This document shows, piece by piece, positions 8,888 through 16,180 of a DNA stretch of 64,000 nt. Position 1 is the first letter of the stretch. Every line of letters begins with the position of its first letter. The translations under genes were made by a program, and so were the position numbers. Origin of the DNA: JANQGH01 sp039177555 (GTDB lineage Bacteria > Pseudomonadota > Alphaproteobacteria > DSM-16000 > Inquilinaceae); the NCBI GenBank assembly GCA_039177555.1, contig JBCDFV010000006.1, positions 62,001-126,000 of the forward strand, written 5' to 3'. Below the pieces are notes generated by a model. That model saw nothing but the letters and a program-made list of their open reading frames with translations. It was not told the DNA's origin and ran no database searches.

Positions 8888-9529
8888 TCAAACCTCAAAC
8901 CAACCCGCCCAGGCGTCCCAACCGTCTACAAGATCGGCCATGATCGCATAGCCGGAGCCGTCGCAATGCATGCGGTCGCCGCGTGTCAGGCTGGCCATAT
9001 AATGCTGGTTAGCCAGCAGCTTGGTTTGGATGTCGAGGTAGGGAATGCCGAGGGTCGCCGCCAGCGCGATGAAACGCTGGTTCAGCGCCATGGCGGTGTC
9101 TTGCGAGAAGGTGAACTCCAACCCTTCGCTGGGGCGCATGGGCGAGCAGGCAACGTTGGCGGGCGGGATCCCCACCCACAGGGTTGGGCCCAGGTCCGAG
9201 GCCTGGCGCGCGATCGCCGTCGCGTTCTCGATCGAGGCGTTCTCCTCGACGCGCCGGCCTGAACCGACGATCTCGGCCACGTCGTTGATGCCGAACTGCA
9301 AGACGATGCGGTTGTCGGCGCCGGGTTGAAAGCGCGGCTCGCATTCTGCCTTCCAGCGCCTGCGAATTTCGTCCGTCGTCGCGCCGCGGATGCCCAGATC
9401 GTAGAAGGTGAGCCGAAACTGGCGCGTAAAGCGCCGGGCGCAGAGGCGGCCAATCCAGCCGAGGCACTGTTCGTCGCCGGTGCCATTGATGTAGCTGTCG
9501 CCCACGAAACAGATGCGCAGGTCTCGCAT
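8888..9529 (-). CDS. SGNH/GDSL-type hydrolase
   Basis: A 213-residue cytoplasmic esterase-like enzyme of the SGNH superfamily. Block I has the nucleophile in FVGDSYING (Ser about residue 12), block II the glycine in LGIRGATTDEI, block III the Asn in FGINDV, and block V the catalytic Asp and His in DRMHCDGSGY. These are the four residues that define the family, so it should be an active serine hydrolase on small acyl esters. There is no signal peptide. It stands alone, divergent from the SnoaL-like gene at 9691. Confidence 0.85.
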   Translation of the reverse strand: MRDLRICFVGDSYINGTGDEQCLGWIGRLCARRFTRQFRLTFYDLGIRGATTDEIRRRWKAECEPRFQPGADNRIVLQFGINDVAEIVGSGRRVEENASIENATAIARQASDLGPTLWVGIPPANVACSPMRPSEGLEFTFSQDTAMALNQRFIALAATLGIPYLDIQTKLLANQHYMASLTRGDRMHCDGSGYAIMADLVDGWDAWAGWFEV

Positions 9530-9690
9530 ATCGGCCTCCTGAACGCGATCGTGTCGGTCGGCGGACCGCCATCTTTACGTGGTTTAGACGGCATATACCA
9601 ATAGTCTCGGTGGGCAAGGCGCGGTCAGCTACGCGACAGCGGAGGCGGCGGCCGCCCACGATCGGAGAGAACAGAAATGGGAGCCAGAGG

Positions 9691-10089
9691 ATGAGCAGCA
9701 GCGACGAAGCGGCGGTCATGGCGGCTACGAAGGGCTTCTACACCGCCCTCAACGCCCTGTTCGTCGGCGATATGGCGCCGATGGAGGCCGTCTGGTCCCA
9801 CGCCGATGACGTGACCTATATGGGGCCTTACGGCGACTATCGGGTCGGCTGGGCCCAGGTCCGCGAGAGTTGGGTGGAGCAGACGGCGATGAAGCTGGGC
9901 GGCGACGTGGAGCCCGAGGACATCAGGCTCAATGTCGGCGCCGACATGGCCGTCGTGCACAATCTGGAGATCGGACACGTCTTCCCCGAGGGCCATGACG
10001 AGCCCGTCCACCTGCGGGCGACCAACATGTTCCGTAAGGAAGACGGTGAGTGGAAGATGACCGGACACCACGCGGACCGACTGCCCTAG
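9691..10089 (+). CDS. SnoaL/DUF4440-like NTF2-fold protein
   Basis: A 132-residue protein beginning MSSSDEAAV behind GAGCCAGAGG. It is a single NTF2-like domain without signal peptide. It shares with the exported protein at 635-1168 the spacing and the motifs HADDVTYMG, YRVGWAQV and GHHADR, so the two are paralogues placed in different compartments. The fold suggests ligand binding or a simple isomerase or hydrolase role, but no substrate can be inferred. It converges with the DUF3775 gene. Confidence 0.75.
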   Translation: MSSSDEAAVMAATKGFYTALNALFVGDMAPMEAVWSHADDVTYMGPYGDYRVGWAQVRESWVEQTAMKLGGDVEPEDIRLNVGADMAVVHNLEIGHVFPEGHDEPVHLRATNMFRKEDGEWKMTGHHADRLP

Positions 10090-10141
10090 CCGATTGGCGT
10101 CACCGCCTTAGCCGTCTCGGCGCGCGTTCGCCCGGCGCCGG

Positions 10142-10546
10142 TCAATCCTCTTCCAGGTCGTGGCAGGATTTACCGATCGCGGCCAGCCCCTCTTCCAAGA
10201 GGTCGCCCAGTTGGGGCATGCCGAGCAGGTAGCCCGGCATCTGCCGGTTGCGGGTTGAGGCGACTTGGCTGCGCGCCTCGGCCCAATCCGCGCCGGTGAA
10301 ATCGCCGCGCCCGATCCAGGCCAGCGTGATGATGTCGATCTGCTCGTCCTCGTTCAACTGATCGATGGCGCCGGCGAGCTGGTGATAGATCGGGTCGTCC
10401 TCGCTTTCGTGCAGCATCTCGATGTCGTCGTCGTCCTCGGGCAGCGACACCTCTTCTTCCTCGACATGGGTGATTTCGTCGTCGGCGTCGTAGATGCGCG
10501 CCTGATCGATGATGTAGCAAACCTGCTCCAGGGGGATCGAAAGCAT
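10142..10546 (-). CDS. DUF3775 family protein
   Basis: A 134-residue acidic protein starting MLSIPLEQVCYIIDQAR behind GGAGGAG (minus strand). The N-terminal third is followed by a very acidic linker (Glu and Asp runs near residues 25-45) and a helical C-terminal half including LAWIGRGDF and a LLGMPQLGDLLEEGL segment. This layout matches DUF3775, a family of unknown function frequent in alphaproteobacteria. I chose the ATG at 10546 over an in-frame upstream codon because of the strong ribosome site. Confidence 0.7.
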   Translation of the reverse strand: MLSIPLEQVCYIIDQARIYDADDEITHVEEEEVSLPEDDDDIEMLHESEDDPIYHQLAGAIDQLNEDEQIDIITLAWIGRGDFTGADWAEARSQVASTRNRQMPGYLLGMPQLGDLLEEGLAAIGKSCHDLEED

Positions 10547-10761
10547 GAACACTCCTCCAAACCGATATCGCGTCGATTTCGCCCGAGGCGGTCGGCTGCG
10601 GCAATGACCTGGCTCAATTCCGGGGACAGGGCGCAACGACGCTAAAGCCTGAGCCGCACCATCATCCGGCCGCCGGGGAGATGGTCCCGCCCGGTTTGAT
10701 CCGCATCAATGCCAGCGCGCCTCCGATCCCGCACACTGGCGTAACGGGAGGAGCATGCCAG

Positions 10762-11322
10762 ATGTTCGAAATCCGTATTCACGGGCGCGGCGGACAAGGG
10801 GTTGTCACCGGGGCCGAGCTGTTGTCGGTGGCCGCCTTCGACGAGGGCAAGCATGCCCAGGCCTTCCCAAGCTTCGGTTCTGAGCGCATGGGCGCGCCCG
10901 TCGTCTCGTTCTGCCGGATCGATGATGAGGAGATCAGGCTGCGCGAGCCGATTCTGGAGCCGGACGCGCTGATCATCCAGGACCCGACTTTGTTGAACTC
11001 CGTCGACGTGTTCTCCGGCCTGAAGCCCGACGGCTACATGGTGATCAACTCTCACCGCAGCTTCGAAGAGCTCGGCATCGCCGACTTTGTCGCCAAGTTT
11101 CCACCGCATCATGTCGGTGCCTTCGGCGCCACCGAACTGGCCATGCGCCATGTCGGCCGGCCGGTGCCGAACGCGGCCCTTCTGGGCGGTCTCGCCGCGA
11201 TCACGGGCGTGTTGAGCTTCGAGTCGGTCGAGCTGGCCATCAGCCACAAGTTCCCCCCGAAGATCGCCAAGGCCAACATCGCCGCGGCGTCGGACGCCTA
11301 CGAACTGGCCAAGGCGGCCTGA
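10762..11322 (+). CDS. 2-oxoacid:acceptor oxidoreductase, gamma subunit
   Basis: A 186-residue subunit of the pyruvate/2-oxoglutarate ferredoxin oxidoreductase family. It opens with the signature MFEIRIHGRGGQGVVTGAEL, and has FPSFGSERMGAPV in the first third, which is diagnostic for the gamma subunit that helps form the CoA-binding region. The ATG at 10762 follows GGGAGGAG by eight bases. It is the first gene of a four-gene operon with alpha, beta and flavoprotein subunits; the next start is 16 bases after its stop. The substrate could be pyruvate, 2-oxoglutarate or a branched-chain oxoacid. Confidence 0.88.
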   Translation: MFEIRIHGRGGQGVVTGAELLSVAAFDEGKHAQAFPSFGSERMGAPVVSFCRIDDEEIRLREPILEPDALIIQDPTLLNSVDVFSGLKPDGYMVINSHRSFEELGIADFVAKFPPHHVGAFGATELAMRHVGRPVPNAALLGGLAAITGVLSFESVELAISHKFPPKIAKANIAAASDAYELAKAA

Positions 11323-11338
11323 GAAAGGACCGGTCGAC

Positions 11339-12595
11339 GTGATCAAGCAGATCGAAGGCTCCCAGGCCGTCGCCGAGGCCGTGGCCCTGTGCCGGCCGCA
11401 GGTCGTGTGCGCCTACCCGATCACGCCGCAGACCCATATCGTCGAGGGCGTCGGCGCGTTGGTGAAATCGGGCCAATTGGAGAACTGCGAGTTCATCAAT
11501 GTCGAGTCCGAGTTCGCCGCCCTGTCCGTGGGCATCGGCGCCTCCGCGGCCGGCGCGCGGGTCTATACCGCAACGGCCAGCCAGGGCCTGCTATTCATGG
11601 CAGAGGCGGTCTACAACGCCGCCGGCCTTGGCCTGCCCATCGTCATGACGATCGGCAACCGGGCGATCGGCGCGCCGATCAACATCTGGAACGACCATAG
11701 CGACAGCATGTCGATGAAGGATGCCGGCTGGATTCAGCTTCACGCGGAGACCAACCAGGAGGACGCCGACCTGCACATCCAGGCCTTCAAGCTGGCGGAG
11801 ATGATCAGCTGTCCGGTCATGGTCTGCATGGACGGGTTCATCCTGACCCACGCCTACGAGCGGGTCGACATCCCGACACAGGAACAGGTCGACGCCTTCC
11901 TGCCGCCGTTCGAACCGGTGCAGGAACTGGACCCGGACAATCACTATTCCATCGGCGCCATGGTCGGGCCGGACGCCTTCATGGAGGTGCGTTATCTGGC
12001 CCACCACAAGCAGATGGAGGCGCTGGAGCGCATTCCGCCGCTGGCGGCCGAATTCGCCGAAGTGTTCGGCCGCGAGGCCGGCGGCCTGGTGCGGCCCTAT
12101 CGGACCGAGGATGCCGACACGATCGTCGTCGCGATGGGCTCGGTCAACGGCACGGTCAAGGACGTGGTCGACGCCAAGCGCGAGGCCGGCATGGCCATCG
12201 GCAGCGTCGGTATCTGTTCGTTCCGGCCGTTCCCGCTGGACGCCCTGCGCGACGCGATCGGCGACGCCAAGCGCATCGTCTGCCTGGAAAAGAGCCTGGC
12301 GCCGGGCTTGGGCGGCATGCTGGCCTCCAACGTGCGCATGGCCCTGCGCAGCAATCCGCTGCCGGTCTACACGGTCATCTGCGGCCTCGGCGGCCGGGTG
12401 ATCACGCGCAAGTCCCTGTCAAGCCTGTTCGACAAGGCGGCCGGCGACAGTCTGGACGACGTCACCTTCCTCGACCTCAACTGGGACGTAGTGCACCAGC
12501 AGCTTGAGCGTGCCCGCGACCACCGCCAGTCCGGCCCGATTGCCGAGAGCCTGCTGAAGGACCTGAACCCGGGCCTTGTGCGGCGCGCCTCTTAG
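11339..12595 (+). CDS. 2-oxoacid:acceptor oxidoreductase, alpha subunit
   Basis: 418 residues starting at GTG 11339 (MIKQIEGSQAVAEAVALCRP) with GAAAGG upstream. The pyrimidine-binding domain of a thiamine-diphosphate enzyme is seen from AYPITPQTHIVE and the glutamate-containing NVESEFAAL, followed by the transketolase C-terminal-like domain. Together with the beta subunit it oxidatively decarboxylates a 2-oxoacid with CoA, passing electrons to ferredoxin or the attached flavoprotein. It is placed between the gamma and beta subunits in one operon. Confidence 0.9.
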   Translation: MIKQIEGSQAVAEAVALCRPQVVCAYPITPQTHIVEGVGALVKSGQLENCEFINVESEFAALSVGIGASAAGARVYTATASQGLLFMAEAVYNAAGLGLPIVMTIGNRAIGAPINIWNDHSDSMSMKDAGWIQLHAETNQEDADLHIQAFKLAEMISCPVMVCMDGFILTHAYERVDIPTQEQVDAFLPPFEPVQELDPDNHYSIGAMVGPDAFMEVRYLAHHKQMEALERIPPLAAEFAEVFGREAGGLVRPYRTEDADTIVVAMGSVNGTVKDVVDAKREAGMAIGSVGICSFRPFPLDALRDAIGDAKRIVCLEKSLAPGLGGMLASNVRMALRSNPLPVYTVICGLGGRVITRKSLSSLFDKAAGDSLDDVTFLDLNWDVVHQQLERARDHRQSGPIAESLLKDLNPGLVRRAS

Positions 12596-12604
12596 CCCCC
12601 TCCC

Positions 12605-13642
12605 ATGAACAAGGACTCCTCGATGACCGAAGAATCGGCCCTGCAGCGGGTCAAGTTCTATCAGACCGGCACGTTCACCGTCGGCAATCGGCTGTTGGAC
12701 GAGGCCAAGCGCTCCGTCCAGGCCTCCATGGAGCGGTCGAACGCCATCACCTCCGGCCACCGCGCCTGCCAGGGCTGTGGCGAGGCGCTGGGCGCGCGCT
12801 ACGCGCTCGACGCCGCCATGCGGGCCTCTCATGGCGACATGGTCGCGGTGAATGCGACCGGGTGCCTGGAGGTGTTCACCACCCCCTATCCCGAGACCTC
12901 GTGGCAACTGCCATGGCTGCATTCCCTGTTCGGCAACGCGCCGGCCGTGGCGGCGAGCGTGGCGGCCGGGCTGCGCCGGCGCGGCCGGGGCGACATCAAG
13001 GTGGTGGCCCAGGGCGGCGATGGCGGCACGGTCGATATCGGCTTCGGCTGCCTGTCCGGCATGTTCGAGCGTAACGACGACGTGCTCTACATCTGCTACG
13101 ACAACGAGGCCTACATGAACACGGGCGTGCAGCGCTCGTCGGCGACGCCGCCGGCGGCCCGCACGGCCACGACGCCGGCGGTCGGCGATGCGCCGGGCAA
13201 CGTGTTCGGCACCGGCAAGAACCTGCCGCGCATCGCCATGGCCCACAACATCCCTTACGTCGCCACCGCAAGCGTCGCGGATCTGCACGATCTGGAGACC
13301 AAGGTGACCAAGGCGATGAGCATCAACGGTGCCCGCTACATCCACGTCATGGTGCCCTGCCCGCTCGGCTGGGGCTCGAATTCGGCCGATACGATCAAGA
13401 TCGCGCGGCTGGCCGTGGAGAGCGGTCTGTTCCCGCTGTTCGAGGCGGAACATGGCGACGTCACCTCGGTGAAGAAGATCCGCCGCCGCGTGCCGGTGGA
13501 GGCATACCTGAAGCTGCAGAAACGCTTCGCGCACCTGTTTCGCGAAGGGGCGGAGGACACCGAACGGGTCGGCGCGATCCAGCGCATGGCCGACGGCAAC
13601 ATCGCCCGCTATGGCCTCTTGCCTGAGGGAGAAGCCGCATGA
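12605..13642 (+). CDS. 2-oxoacid:acceptor oxidoreductase, beta subunit
   Basis: 345 residues. The thiamine-diphosphate motif GGDGGTVDIGFG lies at about 137-148 and continues to an Asn-Glu in CYDNEAYMNTG (Mg and diphosphate site). Four cysteines (C55, C58, C87 and C252 as I count from the ATG) match the spacing of the [4Fe-4S] ligands in the beta subunit of pyruvate ferredoxin oxidoreductases. The start at 12605 is nine bases after the alpha stop and its stop overlaps the next gene by ATGA, showing translational coupling. Confidence 0.9.
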   Translation: MNKDSSMTEESALQRVKFYQTGTFTVGNRLLDEAKRSVQASMERSNAITSGHRACQGCGEALGARYALDAAMRASHGDMVAVNATGCLEVFTTPYPETSWQLPWLHSLFGNAPAVAASVAAGLRRRGRGDIKVVAQGGDGGTVDIGFGCLSGMFERNDDVLYICYDNEAYMNTGVQRSSATPPAARTATTPAVGDAPGNVFGTGKNLPRIAMAHNIPYVATASVADLHDLETKVTKAMSINGARYIHVMVPCPLGWGSNSADTIKIARLAVESGLFPLFEAEHGDVTSVKKIRRRVPVEAYLKLQKRFAHLFREGAEDTERVGAIQRMADGNIARYGLLPEGEAA

Positions 13643-15279
13643 AGCACGACAAGCTGCCTTTTGCGATCACGCTGAACCCCGGCACCAGCCTCGCCAACCA
13701 GACCGGCACCTGGCGAACCGAACGCCCGGTCTATCTGGACCGGCTGCCGCCCTGCAACAACGCCTGCCCGGCCGGCGAGAACATCCAGGCCTGGCTGGGC
13801 CATGCCGAGGAAGGCGACTATGCCGAGGCGTGGCAGAGCCTGATGGCGGACAACCCGATGCCCGCCGTCATGGGCCGGGTCTGCTATCACCCCTGCGAGA
13901 CGGCGTGCAATCGGGCGGCCTTGGACGAGCCCGTCAGCATCCATGCGGTGGAACGCTTCCTGGGCGATTTCGCCAGGGAAAAGGACCTGACGCCGCGCGT
14001 CGAGGCCGAACCGAGCGGCAAGCGCGTGCTGATCGTCGGCGCCGGCCCCAGCGGCCTTTCGGCCGCCTATCACCTCACCCGCCTGGGCCACCAGGTGACC
14101 ATTCGCGAGGCCGGCCCGATGGCCGGCGGCATGATGCGCTTCGGCATCCCGAAATACCGCCTGCCGCGCGACGTGCTGGACGAGGAGATCCGGCGCATCC
14201 TCGATATGGGCGTAACGCTGGAGCTGAACACCAAGGTCGAGAACATCGAGGCGGCGTTCAACGATGACGGCTTCGACGCCGTCTTCGTCGCCGTCGGTGC
14301 GCATTTGGCCAAGCGCATCGACATCCCGGCCAACGCCGCCGGCAGAATCCTGGATGCGGTTTCGGTGCTGCGCGACATGGAGGTCGGCGACAGCCCGCCC
14401 CAGCTTGGCCGCCGGATCATCGTCTATGGCGGCGGCAACACGGCGATGGATGTGGCGCGCACCGCCAAGCGGCTGGGTGCCGAAGAGGCGATGATCGTTT
14501 ACCGCCGAACGCGCGACGACATGCCGGCCCACGAATTCGAGGCCCGAGAGGCCGAGGAAGAAGGGGTCATGATCCACTGGCTGCGCACCATCAAGCAGAT
14601 CGACGAGACCACCTTCACGGTGGAGAAGATGGTGCTCGACAAAAACCACCGGCCGCAGCCGACCGGCGAGTTCGAGACGCTGGAAGCGGATTCTCTGGTC
14701 CTGGCTCTGGGTCAGGACGTCGACACGACGTTCCTCGAAGCCGTGCCCGGCGTCGAAATCGCGCGCGACGGCGTGGTCCAGGTCAATCGCCAGATGATGA
14801 CCGGCCGCGACGGCCTGTTTGCCGGCGGCGACATGGTGCCGTCGGAACGCACGGTCACGGTCGCGATCGGCCATGGCAAGAAGGCCGCGCGCAACATCGA
14901 TGCCTGGTTGAGGGGCCAGCGCTACGAAAAGCCACCCAAGGCCGAGCTGGCGGGCTTCGAGTTTCTGAACACCTGGTATTATGACGACGCGCCACAGCGG
15001 GTGCAGGGCCAGCTCGATATCGTTCGCCGGCAAAGCAGCTTCGACGAGGTCTTGCAAGGGCTGAACGAGGACAACGCCTTGTTCGAGGCACGCCGTTGCC
15101 TGTCCTGCGGCAATTGCTTCGAATGCGACAATTGTTATGGCATCTGCCCCGACAATGCCGTGGTAAAGCTGGGGCCTGGAAGCCGGTTCCGCTTCGACTA
15201 TGATTACTGCAAGGGATGCGGCATCTGCGTGGCGGAGTGCCCTTGCGGCGCGATCAAGATGGTTCCGGAGGAAGTCTAA
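13639..15279 (+). CDS. GltD/NfnB-like FAD-NAD(P)H oxidoreductase with Fe-S domains, electron-transfer subunit of the oxidoreductase
   Basis: A 546-residue flavoprotein. It has an N-terminal Fe-S domain (CNNACPAG and CYHPCETACNRA), an FAD fold at residues about 130-150 (VGAGPSGLSAAYHL), an NAD(P)H fold (YGGGNTAMDVART), an FAD C-terminal part (GQDVDTTFLE, FAGGDM) and a C-terminal two-cluster ferredoxin domain (CLSCGNCFECDNCYG, CKGCGICVAECPC). Its ATG overlaps the beta-subunit stop. Such a subunit lets the oxoacid enzyme exchange electrons with NAD(P). The closest known enzyme of this type is the NADP-dependent 2-oxoglutarate oxidoreductase described from Azoarcus evansii. Whether this copy uses NAD or NADP is not clear. 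Confidence 0.85.
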   Translation: MKHDKLPFAITLNPGTSLANQTGTWRTERPVYLDRLPPCNNACPAGENIQAWLGHAEEGDYAEAWQSLMADNPMPAVMGRVCYHPCETACNRAALDEPVSIHAVERFLGDFAREKDLTPRVEAEPSGKRVLIVGAGPSGLSAAYHLTRLGHQVTIREAGPMAGGMMRFGIPKYRLPRDVLDEEIRRILDMGVTLELNTKVENIEAAFNDDGFDAVFVAVGAHLAKRIDIPANAAGRILDAVSVLRDMEVGDSPPQLGRRIIVYGGGNTAMDVARTAKRLGAEEAMIVYRRTRDDMPAHEFEAREAEEEGVMIHWLRTIKQIDETTFTVEKMVLDKNHRPQPTGEFETLEADSLVLALGQDVDTTFLEAVPGVEIARDGVVQVNRQMMTGRDGLFAGGDMVPSERTVTVAIGHGKKAARNIDAWLRGQRYEKPPKAELAGFEFLNTWYYDDAPQRVQGQLDIVRRQSSFDEVLQGLNEDNALFEARRCLSCGNCFECDNCYGICPDNAVVKLGPGSRFRFDYDYCKGCGICVAECPCGAIKMVPEEV

Positions 15280-15415
15280 CGGCCGCGGCCGAACGCGTCT
15301 GCTGTTCCTGGTGGACACGGTCAACGAAACTAGAATAACAAGGGCAAGCCCGGCGTTGGCGGGGGATATGCCTGACGGGCGAGGATCGATCCTTTGTGCG
15401 GAGGGAATGCGGGAG

Positions 15416-16150
15416 ATGCGGATTGATAAGCGCGCTTATGACGCCGTGCTTTTCGATCTTGACGGTGTTCTGACCGCGACCGCGCGCCTGCACGCCGCCT
15501 GCTGGAAGCGGCTGTTCGACGACTTCCTGGAGCAAAGAGCAGCGGACCTCGGTGAGCCGTTTCGGCCCTTTGACGAGCGGCAAGACTACCTTGCCTATGT
15601 CGACGGCAAGCCGCGCTATGACGGGGTGCGCAGCTTTCTTGCGTCGCGCGGTATCGCCATGGACTTTGGCCAGCCGTCCGATCCGCCGGGCGACGCCAGC
15701 ATGTGCGCGTTGGGCAATCGCAAGGATGCTTTGTTCGACGATCGGCTTCGCGCGGACGGCGTGGAGACGTTCGACGGCGCGGTCAGGTTCGCGACCCATA
15801 TGCGGCTGCGCAAGCTCAACACCGCCGTTGTATCTTCCAGCCGGCACTGCCAGGCAATCCTCGACAGGGCGCAATTGACACCTCTGTTCGACGTTGTCGT
15901 CGATGGCCAGGTTGCCGAGAACGAGGGGCTCACCGGCAAGCCGGCGCCCGATACCTTTTTACTTGCGGCACGAAAACTGAGTGTCGAACCGAAGCGCGCC
16001 GTCGTCGTCGAGGATGCCATTGCCGGTGTTCAGGCCGGCCAGGCCGGCGGTTTCGGACTCGTCATCGGAGTTGATAATCTGGGCCAGCCTGAACGGCTGA
16101 AATCGAACGGAGCGACGATCGTCGTCGCCGATTTGGCGGAGCTTCTGTGA
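15416..16150 (+). CDS. HAD-family hydrolase, probable beta-phosphoglucomutase
   Basis: About 244 residues starting at ATG 15416, with an ATG at 15407 as an alternative; GGAGGG lies about 10 bases upstream. It has the HAD nucleophile motif (AVLFDLDGVLTATA, Asp at about residue 14), motif II in VVSSSRHC, the lysine in LTGKPAPDTF and the acidic motif in VVVEDAIAGVQAG. The middle cap contains a GNRKD segment. These features together fit the beta-phosphoglucomutase branch. It converts beta-glucose-1-phosphate to glucose-6-phosphate. It is 30 bases from a GH65 phosphorylase, a functional pair. Confidence 0.82.
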   Translation: MRIDKRAYDAVLFDLDGVLTATARLHAACWKRLFDDFLEQRAADLGEPFRPFDERQDYLAYVDGKPRYDGVRSFLASRGIAMDFGQPSDPPGDASMCALGNRKDALFDDRLRADGVETFDGAVRFATHMRLRKLNTAVVSSSRHCQAILDRAQLTPLFDVVVDGQVAENEGLTGKPAPDTFLLAARKLSVEPKRAVVVEDAIAGVQAGQAGGFGLVIGVDNLGQPERLKSNGATIVVADLAELL

Positions 16151-16180
16151 TGCTGGCGACAACGGGAAGAGCGGCGCATC

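Noticed and set aside
13609..15324. Long antisense open frames opposite the flavoprotein, GH65 (16616-18538) and ccoG (28111-29814) genes
   Set aside because: They are by-products of high GC content: Arg/His/Gln-rich, no ribosome sites, and opposite to clearly identified genes.
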